Below, piece after piece: positions 40,704 to 49,011 of a DNA stretch of 64,000 nt. The position numbers and the translations under genes were made by a program. Source of the stretch: Marinilactibacillus psychrotolerans. GTDB taxonomy: Bacteria; Bacillota; Bacilli; Lactobacillales; Carnobacteriaceae_A. The DNA lies in the NCBI RefSeq assembly GCF_900101525.1, contig NZ_FMZD01000007.1, positions 1 through 64,000 of the forward strand, in the 5' to 3' direction. The stretch's first letter is position 1; each line of letters begins with the position of its first letter. A model generated the notes under the pieces. The model made no database searches. It saw only the letters and a program-made list of their open reading frames with translations, and had not been told where the DNA came from.

Positions 40704-42379
40704 TTTATCAAAAATACGTTGACTTCTATATTCAGCAATATAAAACTGGTGAAATTAAATTTAATAAAGAACGAATCGAATTAGTAGAATACTTAGAAAA
40801 ATATATTTTAATTCGGGATGATATTTACTTTAATGACAAGATGATTGATGATTGCATCTCTTATGGTGAGAAGTGGTTTTTTCCGCTTAATCCGTTTCAG
40901 AAATTTTTGATTGCATTTGTCTTTTTATTTTTCAAAAAAAACAACCGACCATTCTATCGTAAACACTTTTGGTTCTTTGGTCGTGGAGGTGGTAAAAATG
41001 GGTTACTTTCAGTAGTGCTCAACTTTTTACAGACTGAATTGCATGGGATTCGTGAATACCATATCTCTATTGTTGCCAACTCTGAGGATCAGGCAAAAAC
41101 GAGTTTTGAAGAAATCTACAATACGGTAAAACGTAATAAGACATTACAAAAAGCCTTTGAATATGGTAAAACAGTTATTACTTCTAAAAAAACGGATAGC
41201 AAGATCAAGTTTAGAACTTCAAATGGAGATACAAAAGATGGTCTTAGAGATGGAGCAGTTGCCTTTGATGAGGTTCATAGATATGAAAGTAATAAAGATG
41301 TTAAGGTTCATATCAGTGGTTTAGGTAAAAAGCCTAATCCAAGAGAATTCTATACTGGAACCGACGGATATGTTCGTGAAGGATTTTTGGATAGTTTAAA
41401 AGAAAAAGCTAAGAGAGTATTGAACGGTACGAGCCGTCCCAATGCTCTTTTTCCATTCATGTGTAGTTTAGATTCTGAAGACCAGGTCAATGATTCTGAT
41501 AATTGGGAGTTAGCAAACCCGATGCTACACAAACCTTTATCGGATTATGCGGAAGGTTTGCTCGAGACGATATTAGAAGAGTACGATGACCTGGAAGAAG
41601 ATCCTGCTAACCGAGAAGAGTTCATGACTAAACGTATGAACTTACCAGTAGTAGATCTTGAAAGATCTGTGGCAAGCCGAGAAGAAATTATGGCCACTAA
41701 TCGTCCATTTCCTGAACTTGAAGGGAGAGAAGCGATTGGATGTTTGGACTATGCCAGTTTAAGAGATTTTGCAGCATGTGGATTGCTCTTTAAACAAAAG
41801 GAAGATTATATTTTTAAAACTCATTCTTTTGTTCGGAAAAATTTTGCTGATATTTACTATGGATATTCAAGAAAAGCAACTGAAGAAAGAAAAGAACGCT
41901 TTGCTCCAATTAGAGAATGGGAAAAGAAAGGTTTATTAACCGTATTGGACGAACCCAGCATGGATCCAAAACATATTATTGATTGGTTTGTTGAAATGAG
42001 GTATTTATATGGGGTGAATAAGATCGTAGCAGATAATTTTAGAATGGATCTTTTGAAACCGATGTTTGAAGCTGAAGGCTTTGAAGTTGTGATTATTCGA
42101 AACCCAAGAGCAATTGATAGTTTATTTGCTCCAAGGATTGAGAATGCTTTTGCAAATAATCATATGATCTTTGATGATAACCCTTTGATGCGTTGGTATA
42201 CAAATAATGTATTGGTTAAAACGAAACCTGATGGAAATAAAGAATATTCTAAAAAGGAACATGTAAGAAGAAAAACAGATGGGTTTAAAGCTCTAGTAGC
42301 TGGAATGTACTGTATAGATGAAATTGAAAATATTAATATTGAGGATGCTTTCGATGTCTTAGATGAAATTGAGTTTTAA
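40700..42379 (+). CDS. Terminase large subunit
   Basis: The 559-residue packaging motor. The ATPase domain has the Walker-A-like FWFFGRGGGKNGLLS (about 89-103) and Walker B AVAFDEVHRYES. The C-terminal nuclease has acidic residues in IGCLDYASLRDFAACG, VADNFRMDLLKP and the late block FAPRIENAFANNHMIFDDNP. It belongs to the HK97/P27-associated terminase group. A terminator directly follows, unlike in most related phages, where the portal gene comes next. Confidence 0.93.
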   Translation: MIYQKYVDFYIQQYKTGEIKFNKERIELVEYLEKYILIRDDIYFNDKMIDDCISYGEKWFFPLNPFQKFLIAFVFLFFKKNNRPFYRKHFWFFGRGGGKNGLLSVVLNFLQTELHGIREYHISIVANSEDQAKTSFEEIYNTVKRNKTLQKAFEYGKTVITSKKTDSKIKFRTSNGDTKDGLRDGAVAFDEVHRYESNKDVKVHISGLGKKPNPREFYTGTDGYVREGFLDSLKEKAKRVLNGTSRPNALFPFMCSLDSEDQVNDSDNWELANPMLHKPLSDYAEGLLETILEEYDDLEEDPANREEFMTKRMNLPVVDLERSVASREEIMATNRPFPELEGREAIGCLDYASLRDFAACGLLFKQKEDYIFKTHSFVRKNFADIYYGYSRKATEERKERFAPIREWEKKGLLTVLDEPSMDPKHIIDWFVEMRYLYGVNKIVADNFRMDLLKPMFEAEGFEVVIIRNPRAIDSLFAPRIENAFANNHMIFDDNPLMRWYTNNVLVKTKPDGNKEYSKKEHVRRKTDGFKALVAGMYCIDEIENINIEDAFDVLDEIEF

Positions 42380-42410
42380 AAAGGAAAGGATACAAGTCCC
42401 TTCCTTTTAA
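42378..42410. terminator. Bidirectional terminator between terL and the Cas2-like gene
   Basis: AAAAGGAA (42379-42386) pairs with TTCCTTTT (42401-42408), with an inner GGA/TCC pairing. A/T runs on both sides allow it to end both converging transcripts. Confidence 0.75.
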
Positions 42411-42414
42411 ATAT

Positions 42415-42690
42415 CTATTTAAAAATTGATTCTCTTATAAATTCCCATTCACTCTTGGTAGCACGCCCTTGATAATTTTTTGTTAGTTCGCAAATAAACA
42501 AAGAATCATTGTTATCTAGAACTTTATTTAATTTATTTGACATTTCTTGTGGGGATAAATTACTTCTAACTAACCAAAATGACTTTTGCAGTTTAATATA
42601 AGCTCCAAAGTTTTTGATAATATCGAATACTTCATCATACTTTTGTCCAGGATCGTTTAAATCATAACTAATCGAATATGGTTTGTACAT
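42415..42690 (-). CDS. Lone Cas2/VapD-fold small protein (SinR-like)
   Basis: A 91-residue protein from ATG 42690 behind AGGAGGTGA. It begins YSISYDLNDPGQKYDEVFD and continues AYIKLQKSFWLVRSN, LDNNDSLFICELTKNYQG. This is the ferredoxin-like pattern of small Cas2/VapD-type proteins, with the family Asp at the end of strand 1 (YDLN). No CRISPR array or cas1 gene is present, so a VapD-like ribonuclease or regulator is more likely. It has its own promoter (42714-42741) and terminator and is read against the late genes: a classic moron. Confidence 0.7.
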   Translation of the reverse strand: MYKPYSISYDLNDPGQKYDEVFDIIKNFGAYIKLQKSFWLVRSNLSPQEMSNKLNKVLDNNDSLFICELTKNYQGRATKSEWEFIRESIFK

Positions 42691-42713
42691 TTTAATCACC
42701 TCCTTTCGTTTCG

Positions 42714-42741
42714 ATTATATCAAAGTGAAAAACGTTTACAA
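42714..42741 (-). promoter_or_regulatory. Promoter of the Cas2-like gene
   Basis: On the minus strand TTGTAA (complement of 42736-42741), 16-bp spacer, TATAAT (complement of 42714-42719). The start codon lies 24 bases downstream of the -10. Confidence 0.7.
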
Positions 42742-42760
42742 TAGAAAGCGAGGAAATAAA

Positions 42761-43000
42761 GTGAATCAATATAAAATCCTTAGACCAATAATAGAAAATA
42801 ATAATAAATTAAGCATTTTTGATTTATTATTATTTTGGATTTTTATAATCATAATTAATCAAATACTGATTCAGCCTACTATTAAAAACAAAAAGGTTGA
42901 AAGTCCATTAAAGTATTATGTTATCCCTAAATTTATATTTGAACCTCTGAGTAACATTAAATCGGAAGGAGGTGATCCAAATCTCTCAACCAGTGAGTAA
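42761..43000 (+). CDS. Small membrane protein divergent from the Cas2-like gene
   Basis: A 79-residue protein starting at GTG 42761 behind GCGAGG. One transmembrane segment (about 20-38, SIFDLLLFWIFIIIINQILI) is followed by a short polar tail. The gene is more AT-rich than the late genes around it. Together with the Cas2-like gene it forms a divergent insert between terL and portal. It has no recognised family. Confidence 0.55.
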   Translation: MNQYKILRPIIENNNKLSIFDLLLFWIFIIIINQILIQPTIKNKKVESPLKYYVIPKFIFEPLSNIKSEGGDPNLSTSE

Positions 43001-43025
43001 CTGGTCAATTGTATATAAATATATT

Positions 43026-43056
43026 TAGTCGCTAGCACATGCTAACGGCTATTTTT
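43026..43056 (+). terminator. Probable terminator before the portal gene
   Basis: TAGTCGCTAGC pairs with GCTAACGGCTA (one wobble, one mismatch) around ACAT, followed by TTTTT. It closes the accessory insert upstream of portal. Confidence 0.55.
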
Positions 43057-43081
43057 AATGCTTGATTGGAGGTGATAAGTA

Positions 43082-44254
43082 TTGAGCTTAACGGATATGC
43101 TGAAGAACACGTTCACTAAGAATTCTGAGATAGATTGGATGTTTGATCTTGATTTAATTCAAGATACGTCAGAGCGAGCTTATCTAAAGAATATGGCTAT
43201 CAATTCTGTATTGGACTTTGTTGGTAGAACCATGTCAACGGCTAAGATTAAGTTTAGACAAGATAAAGAAACGCTTAAAACTGATTGGGATTATATTTTA
43301 AATGTACGACCAAATAAAAGCCGTTCAGCTGGAGAATTTTGGCATAAGTTTTTTTACAAATTAATGATGGATAATGAAATTCTTATTATTTTATCAGACG
43401 ATAATCAGTTATTGATAGCTGATGATTTTGTGAAGGAAACATATGCCATATACGAGGATAAATTTAAAGGAGTCATCGTAAATGATTATGAATTCAAACG
43501 TTCTTTTACGATGGATGAAGTAATCTATCTACAATATAACAATGATCAATTAAATAAAATTACTGATGGGTTATTCAAGGATTATGGTGAACTAATGGGA
43601 CGTATGCTTGAAGTCGCTATGAGAAATAACCAAATCCGTGCTGGTGTGTCAGTTCCGAGTAAAGGTTCAGCTAATGACGAAGGAAAAACCACACAACGGC
43701 TGCAAAATTTTATTAATAAGATCTATAAGTCTTTTAAAAGTTCTTCAGTAGCAATTGTTCCTAGGATGAACGGATTTGAGTACGAAGAATATACAAACAA
43801 AATGGGTGTATCGAACCAATCTTTGGAAGATGTTACGAAAATGAAGAAATCACTGATTGATGATGTTTCTCGTGCCGTTGGAGTGCCAAGTGCTTTAGTG
43901 CATGGAGAAATGGCAGACTTAGATTCGAATATGAAAGCTTTCAAGAGATTATGTATCGCTCCTTTAGTGAAGAAGCTACAGGATGAATTAAACGCTAAAT
44001 TATTGACTAATACTCAATTTAAGAATGGCGTACGGATTCAGGTTACAGGTATATTGATTCCAGATATGTTTGATATGGCAACAAATATAGACAAGATTAT
44101 AGGATCAGGTGTGTTAAGTCCAAATGATGTGTTAGAAGACTTTGGAAAAGAACGTGTAGACGATCCTTTGATGGATAAGCATTACGTTACGAAGAATTAT
44201 TCTTACAGGGAAGAAGAATTGAAAGGAGGTGAGGAAACTGAAAATCAAGATTAA
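43082..44254 (+). CDS. Portal protein (HK97 family)
   Basis: A 390-residue portal, which forms the dodecameric DNA gate at one capsid vertex. Evidence: YLKNMAINSVLDFVGRTMST, WDYILNVRPNKSRSAGEFW, VIYLQYNND, and DVSRAVGVPSALVHGEM, typical of the family, plus its place before the protease. The start is TTG 43082 behind GGAGGTGA. Confidence 0.9.
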   Translation: MSLTDMLKNTFTKNSEIDWMFDLDLIQDTSERAYLKNMAINSVLDFVGRTMSTAKIKFRQDKETLKTDWDYILNVRPNKSRSAGEFWHKFFYKLMMDNEILIILSDDNQLLIADDFVKETYAIYEDKFKGVIVNDYEFKRSFTMDEVIYLQYNNDQLNKITDGLFKDYGELMGRMLEVAMRNNQIRAGVSVPSKGSANDEGKTTQRLQNFINKIYKSFKSSSVAIVPRMNGFEYEEYTNKMGVSNQSLEDVTKMKKSLIDDVSRAVGVPSALVHGEMADLDSNMKAFKRLCIAPLVKKLQDELNAKLLTNTQFKNGVRIQVTGILIPDMFDMATNIDKIIGSGVLSPNDVLEDFGKERVDDPLMDKHYVTKNYSYREEELKGGEETENQD

Positions 44255-44972
44255 TGGTCCAATCATTTCGAATGATGACAAATGGATCTATGATCTATTT
44301 GAAATCGAAGCTACTTCACCTAACGACGTAGTCGATAAACTTGTTGACGGTGAGGAAGTTGAAATTTCAATTAATTCATATGGCGGTCTGGTTGATGCAG
44401 GTAATGAAATCTATACTGCTTTGATGGGACACAACGGACCGGTGAATATTGATGTTGTTATGGCTGGAAGCGCAGCAAGTATCATTGCAATGGCTGGTAA
44501 ACCTACTAGAATTAGTCCGGTTGGTCAGATTATGATTCACAATGTATCTATGATGAGCGCTGGAGATTATCATGACATGGATAAAGCTAGTGAAATTTTG
44601 CAGAAGGCAAATAACTCTTTGTCTAATGCTTACGTGATTAAAACGGGTCTTTCAAAAGAAGTAGTTCTTGCGAAGATGGATGAAGAAACTTGGTTGACTG
44701 CTAATGAAGCAAAAGAATTGGGATTTGTGGACGAGATCATGTTCGAGAACCAAGAACGGCCTTTGATGGTAGCTGATGCTGGTGCTGGATTAATACCACA
44801 GAATGTAATTGAAAAAGTTAAAGAAATGCAGAATACTAAGCCCGCAATCAATGTAGACTTAGATGCTGAGAAAATCGCAGATCTTGTACTTGAGAAAATT
44901 AATCAATCTGAAAAAAGAGAACCACAAGCGGAGAATACATCTCCATTTGGAAGGTTCTTTTTTAATACCTAA
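44238..44972 (+). CDS. ClpP-like prohead protease, apparent CUG start
   Basis: A serine protease of about 244 residues that trims the capsid protein and scaffold. Motifs: INSYGGLVDAGNEIYTAL for the oxyanion region, catalytic Ser in VMAGSAASIIAMAG, catalytic His in MIHNVSMMSAG, and ETWLTANEAKELGFVDEI. The first canonical codon, GTG 44229, lies inside the GGAGGTGA ribosome binding site and cannot be used with it. CTG 44238 is correctly spaced and gives the usual MKIKINGPI-type N-terminus. It overlaps the portal gene. Confidence 0.88.
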   Translation: MKIKINGPIISNDDKWIYDLFEIEATSPNDVVDKLVDGEEVEISINSYGGLVDAGNEIYTALMGHNGPVNIDVVMAGSAASIIAMAGKPTRISPVGQIMIHNVSMMSAGDYHDMDKASEILQKANNSLSNAYVIKTGLSKEVVLAKMDEETWLTANEAKELGFVDEIMFENQERPLMVADAGAGLIPQNVIEKVKEMQNTKPAINVDLDAEKIADLVLEKINQSEKREPQAENTSPFGRFFFNT

Positions 44973-44993
44973 AAATTAGGAGGAAAAAGTTAA

Positions 44994-46145
44994 ATGACAA
45001 TGAAATTAAAAGGAATGGAAACATTCAACGAAGCAAAGGCAGCATTTATTGCTGCTGTTAAATCTGGAGCTAATGAAGAAGAACAAGGACAAGCCTATGC
45101 TTCTATGATCGACGGATTAGCAAGTGATGTATTAGAAGAAGCAAAAATTGCAGCTCGTCAAGAGGCAGAGCAGTATGCAATTGGAACACCTGCAGATGGT
45201 AAATTAAGCGCAGGACAACGTAAATTCTTTAACGAAGTGACTACTGAAGTAGGATATAAAGAAGAAAAGTTACTACCTCAAGAAACAATTGATGAGATTT
45301 TCGAAGATATGACAACTGAACACCCTCTACTTTCAAAAATTGGTTTGAAAAATGCCGGTTTACGTCTGAAGTTCTTGAAATCCGAGACAACTGGCATTGC
45401 TGTTTGGGGTAAAATATTTGGAGAAATCAAAGGTCAATTAGATGCTGCCTTCAGTGACGAAGAAGAAATATCAAACAAACTAACTGCTTTTGTAGTTATT
45501 CCTAAAGATTTACGTGATTTCGGTCCTGCCTGGATTGAAAGATTTGTACGTTTACAAATCCAAGAAGCTTTCTCAGTTGCTTTAGAATTAGCTTTTTTAA
45601 CTGGTGATGGCCAAGATAAACCAATCGGATTAGATCGTGACATCAATAACGGTACAATCACTGGTGGTGTTACAACTTATCCTAAAAAAGCAGCAGAAGG
45701 AACTTTGACATTTGCTGATCCAAAAGCAACTGTTAATGAGTTGACTGCTGTTTATGAGTATCATTCTACTAAAGAAAATGGGAAATCACTTTCTGTTGGT
45801 GGAAAAGTAGTAATGGTTGTTAGTCCAATGGATTCTTGGAAAGTACGTGCACAGTATACACATTTAAATCAAAACGGAGTATATGTTACAGCATTGCCGT
45901 TTAATTTGGATATTGTCGAATCTGAAGCAATGACTCAAAACGAAACATTAACTTTTGTAACTGGTCGTTATGATGCCTATGTCGGTGGCGGTGTGAAAAT
46001 CAATAAATTTGATCAAACTTTAGCGCTTGAAGATTTAGAGTTATTTGTAGCTAAACAATTTGCATTTGGTAAAGCAAAAGATATCAAAGCGTCTGCTATT
46101 TGGACATTAGATATGACAACTACTGAAACTGTACCAGCAGGATAA
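44994..46145 (+). CDS. Major capsid protein (HK97 fold)
   Basis: A 383-residue capsid protein. An N-terminal helical delta domain (about 1-85, LEEAKIAARQEAEQYA) acts as scaffold and is likely removed by the protease. The HK97-fold part follows, with ERFVRLQIQEAFSVALELAFLTGDGQDKPIGL, quoted in part, and VTGRYDAYVGGGVKINKFDQ. AGGAGGAA precedes the ATG. Confidence 0.9.
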   Translation: MTMKLKGMETFNEAKAAFIAAVKSGANEEEQGQAYASMIDGLASDVLEEAKIAARQEAEQYAIGTPADGKLSAGQRKFFNEVTTEVGYKEEKLLPQETIDEIFEDMTTEHPLLSKIGLKNAGLRLKFLKSETTGIAVWGKIFGEIKGQLDAAFSDEEEISNKLTAFVVIPKDLRDFGPAWIERFVRLQIQEAFSVALELAFLTGDGQDKPIGLDRDINNGTITGGVTTYPKKAAEGTLTFADPKATVNELTAVYEYHSTKENGKSLSVGGKVVMVVSPMDSWKVRAQYTHLNQNGVYVTALPFNLDIVESEAMTQNETLTFVTGRYDAYVGGGVKINKFDQTLALEDLELFVAKQFAFGKAKDIKASAIWTLDMTTTETVPAG

Positions 46146-46167
46146 TATAAAATAGGAGGAATAAAAC

Positions 46168-46347
46168 ATGGCTCAATTTAAAAGTCCGATAAAATTTAAA
46201 GGTATTAAAGAAGGTAAGGTATTTGCTGCTAATGAACCGTTTGAGATGAGTATTAAACGCGCTGAAGAAATTCAGGAAAATGTAAAGAAAGAGTATGACA
46301 TTGACTTGAATTTCGAACGTTTGGACAAACCAGGAGAAGAAAAGTAG
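46168..46347 (+). CDS. Short head-region protein
   Basis: A 59-residue reading frame behind AGGAGG, between the capsid and connector genes: FKSPIKFKGIKEGKVFAANE, then an acidic helix. Small proteins in this place often decorate or join heads, sometimes called Rho-N-like head proteins. No function can be assigned. Confidence 0.7.
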   Translation: MAQFKSPIKFKGIKEGKVFAANEPFEMSIKRAEEIQENVKKEYDIDLNFERLDKPGEEK

Positions 46348-46357
46348 GTGACAACCT

Positions 46358-46672
46358 ATGAACGTTGAAGTAATAGTAACTGATGAGCTACTCAAGAAAT
46401 TTAAAGCACGAATGAAGATCTTTCATACTGCGGAAGATGACGACTTAAAGGATATCCTAGCAGCTTCAAAGCGGGATGTCCTTTCTTTAGTTGGATCCAC
46501 TGCAGAAACAGATGAACGAACAACTGAATTGATATTGAATCGCTCCAGGTATGTCTATAATGACCGCTTGGAGTTTTTTCATGAACATTTTCAGTCCATT
46601 ATTTTTGATTTATCTTTGGAATATGCGACAGATTTGGATGGTGATGTAGATGCCGATCAATCCACAGTATAA
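46358..46672 (+). CDS. Head-tail connector protein (gp6-like)
   Basis: A 104-residue helical protein of the HK97 gp6 type: VTDELLKKFKARMKIFHTAE, DLKDILAASKRDVLSLVGS, LILNRSRYVYNDRLEFF. It forms a ring under the portal. It overlaps the next gene by 23 bases. Confidence 0.8.
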   Translation: MNVEVIVTDELLKKFKARMKIFHTAEDDDLKDILAASKRDVLSLVGSTAETDERTTELILNRSRYVYNDRLEFFHEHFQSIIFDLSLEYATDLDGDVDADQSTV

Positions 46673-47018
46673 GCCACCGAAAACAGAATCGGGAGATCTG
46701 AGAACGTTTGTCACATTTTATGATAAGCAAAGCAATGGACCAGAGCCTTCTCAGTCGAGTGGAGCAAAGCTATTTGAATGTACTGCAGAAGTGTATAAGC
46801 CTTCAATGAAAGACTTAGAGGTCATGAAGGCAAACGGAACTGGAAAAGGCGTCACCATTGTTATTCGGGATCCTTTGATGGACTATGTGCCAACAAATAA
46901 ACATAAAGTAACGATTCATGATCGAAGATTCCAAGATGATGATTGGGAAGTCACGGATGTACGTCCAGATCTTCAGAACAATAAATTCATCACGATTTTA
47001 TTGGGGGCGACGTCATGA
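46650..47018 (+). CDS. Head-tail joining protein (head closure)
   Basis: A 122-residue beta-barrel-type protein of the SPP1 gp16 / phage H_T_join group: GDLRTFVTFYDKQSNGPEPS, FECTAEVYKPSMKDLEVMKA, and HDRRFQDDDWEVTDVRPD. It closes the head below the connector. It overlaps the next gene by four bases. Confidence 0.82.
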   Translation: MPINPQYKPPKTESGDLRTFVTFYDKQSNGPEPSQSSGAKLFECTAEVYKPSMKDLEVMKANGTGKGVTIVIRDPLMDYVPTNKHKVTIHDRRFQDDDWEVTDVRPDLQNNKFITILLGATS

Positions 47019-47419
47019 GTTTTGAAATCAAAGGCGTTGAAGAACTGCTTAGAAAAATGGAATCAGAGTTAGGCGAACGTAAAGTATCAAGAGTGGCCAA
47101 CAAAGCTTTGAATGAAGCTGGTGAAGAGTTTAAAGAAGGATTAGCACAAGCTGTATCAAGTTACAAAGATACTGGAGCCACAGCTGATGAAGTCGTGATA
47201 GGACGTGCTTCTAAACGAGGTGGTAGACGAACGGTAAAAGTTGGTTGGAATGGACCAAAACAACGTTACAGATTAGTCCATTTAAATGAATTTGGATATA
47301 CAAGGTGGGGGAAAACATATTCTCCACGTGGAAGTGGTGTGATTCGTAAATATATTGATGTGGCCGGTAAACAATATGTTTTGGATGTTAGAAGAAGACT
47401 GGAGGATCTAACTAAATGA
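47015..47419 (+). CDS. HK97 gp10-like tail component
   Basis: A 134-residue protein: FEIKGVEELLRKMESELGER, NKALNEAGEEFKEGLAQAV, RYRLVHLNEFGYTRWG. This matches the HK97-gp10 tail-completion family. ATGA overlaps on both sides show tight coupling. Confidence 0.85.
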   Translation: MSFEIKGVEELLRKMESELGERKVSRVANKALNEAGEEFKEGLAQAVSSYKDTGATADEVVIGRASKRGGRRTVKVGWNGPKQRYRLVHLNEFGYTRWGKTYSPRGSGVIRKYIDVAGKQYVLDVRRRLEDLTK

Positions 47420-47808
47420 AAGATATGTTAACGATTATTTATGAAGAACTCCTTCAGAATTCTTTAATTAACGAAAAGATTACAGCTGACCGTATCGGCT
47501 ATTATGTTTACGTAGAAGATAAAGACCACACAAAAACGTTTATGATTATTGAACCTTTAGGACCACCACTACCAGGAGTTGTAGGTAGTGATAAGGAATT
47601 AAACGTACAACACACTTTTCAGATAGATGTTCAAGGTACGGATCGAAAAGAATTGAAAGTTATACAACAACAAGTCAAAGCAGTCATGCTTAGCCTGGGA
47701 TATGGTCAATTACCTGAAGGATTAGATGAATGGCTCCCAGATGTTAACAGATATGTGGATGCAAGGCGTTATAGAGGTTTAACAAAATTATATGATACAG
47801 ACTATTAG
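47416..47808 (+). CDS. Tail terminator/completion protein (DUF806-like)
   Basis: A 130-residue protein with MKDMLTIIYEELLQNSLINE, FMIIEPLGPPLPGVVGSDKE, and FQIDVQGTDRKELKVIQQQV, resembling the DUF806 tail proteins of lactic-acid-bacterium siphophages. Its position just before the major tail protein fits a tail-terminator role. Confidence 0.8.
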   Translation: MKDMLTIIYEELLQNSLINEKITADRIGYYVYVEDKDHTKTFMIIEPLGPPLPGVVGSDKELNVQHTFQIDVQGTDRKELKVIQQQVKAVMLSLGYGQLPEGLDEWLPDVNRYVDARRYRGLTKLYDTDY

Positions 47809-47821
47809 GAGGAAATAAATT

Positions 47822-48418
47822 ATGGTATTAGTTGGATTTAAAAAAGCAACGATTGATATTTTTGACAAAGATAGAAATGTTACTAAACAAATCATTATTC
47901 AAGGAAAACAAGATGAAGGTGCTACAACATCTGCAGAAATTACAGGATTATCTGCAGAGCCTGTGAAAGTATATGGATCAGATGTAGCTTATTATGTATC
48001 TCAACGTGGTACTAATAATCCATCAGTTAATCTTGGATTGTTAGATTTAGAAAATGAAGATAGTGACATCATGCTTGGATATAAACTTGCTGATAGCGGA
48101 ATTACTTTTGTTGGGAATGATACAGAGCCACCTTATTGTTCTTTATTATTAGAATCAAGTGATTTGAATGGGAATGTAGCTTTGCTAGGATTCTTTAAAG
48201 GGAAGTTTTCTAAAGAGAATACAACACTTAATACTCTCGGTGAAGGAACTTATACTCCTGAAGCTGAGAATTATGTATTTACTCCTATTGAGGATGATCG
48301 CGATGGAGAATCTTTAGGACAGGTAATGGGTAAATATGTAGGTGCTGATGAAACTACGATTACAGCGCTACGTGAACTAGTAGCGCCGGCAGTACAAGCT
48401 GAAGTGCCAGCTGGATAA
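47822..48418 (+). CDS. Major tail protein (phi13/TP901-1 type)
   Basis: A 198-residue tube protein: VGFKKATIDIFDKDRNVTKQ, ATTSAEITGLSAEPVKVYGS, KFSKENTTLNTLGEGTYTPE. Hexamers stack to form the tail tube. AGGAGG precedes the ATG. A terminator follows directly. Confidence 0.88.
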   Translation: MVLVGFKKATIDIFDKDRNVTKQIIIQGKQDEGATTSAEITGLSAEPVKVYGSDVAYYVSQRGTNNPSVNLGLLDLENEDSDIMLGYKLADSGITFVGNDTEPPYCSLLLESSDLNGNVALLGFFKGKFSKENTTLNTLGEGTYTPEAENYVFTPIEDDRDGESLGQVMGKYVGADETTITALRELVAPAVQAEVPAG

Positions 48419-48421
48419 TGT

Positions 48422-48446
48422 GAGGGAGTCTATCTCCCTCTTTTTT
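48422..48446 (+). terminator. Attenuating terminator between major tail protein and gpG genes
   Basis: A perfect stem GAGGGAG (48422-48428) and CTCCCTC (48434-48440) with a T-run, 18 bases before the next start codon. It likely lowers chaperone expression relative to the tube protein while allowing readthrough. Confidence 0.85.
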
Positions 48447-48463
48447 ATTAGGAGGATGAAGTA

Positions 48464-48769
48464 ATGTCAGATGAAATCAGAATTGATCTGGTAAATGATA
48501 AAGGGCAAAAGAAAACTTATACTCAAACACTTATTCCATTACAGAAATTATTAGATGGCTTAGATTTACAGGAAAAATTTGAAAAAGAAGAAATCAAAAG
48601 TCAAACCGATGGTGTTAAAAAGAAAGTGGAATTTGTAGCTGGATGTTTTGACGACGAGGATGTCACTACGGAATCTATACTCAAAGGATTAGATGTACGT
48701 CAATTTGAAGAAAAGATTGACGGTATCATCAATATTGTTATGGGAATCGATCCAGAAACAAAAAAATAG
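48464..48769 (+). CDS. Tail assembly chaperone gpG-like
   Basis: A 101-residue protein: RIDLVNDKGQKKTYTQTLIP, LLDGLDLQEKFEKEEIKS, VEFVAGCFDDEDVTTESILK, typical of gpG-type chaperones that load on the tape measure. Its last codons ACA AAA AAA TAG contain the slippery heptamer A_AAA_AAA (48760-48766). Confidence 0.88.
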   Translation: MSDEIRIDLVNDKGQKKTYTQTLIPLQKLLDGLDLQEKFEKEEIKSQTDGVKKKVEFVAGCFDDEDVTTESILKGLDVRQFEEKIDGIINIVMGIDPETKK

Positions 48770-48981
48770 CAGACGGAGAAACCGTTACAGCTACTTCAGT
48801 TAAAAAACAAATTTATTCGTTGATTCGACAAATTGTTACTAATTTAAGTGGTTTTTCCGTAAATGATGTACTACAAACGGACTATGATCTGTTAATTGAG
48901 ATATTATGCAATGAGACCGAAACAAAACAGAATAAGCAAGAAGTAGTATCACTCTTTGACTTTGTCGAGTCTTTAGGGTGA
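48766..48981 (+). CDS. gpT part of the frameshifted tail assembly chaperone gpGT
   Basis: After a -1 slip at A_AAA_AAA (48760-48766), translation continues for 71 residues from IADGETVTATSVKKQIYSLI, quoted in part, to FDFVESLG and TGA at 48979-48981, giving a 172-residue gpGT. There is no start codon for this frame near the junction. The arrangement just before the tape measure gene is the same as in lambda and HK97, where the ratio of short to long form is required for tail assembly. Confidence 0.9.
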   Translation: MADGETVTATSVKKQIYSLIRQIVTNLSGFSVNDVLQTDYDLLIEILCNETETKQNKQEVVSLFDFVESLG

Positions 48982-49011
48982 TTTTTTAATACTTAGGAAA
49001 GGAGGAGAATT

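Noticed and set aside
42415-42690. Part of a CRISPR-Cas adaptation module
   Set aside because: No cas1, other cas gene or repeat array occurs in the window; the gene is a solitary Cas2/VapD-like accessory gene.
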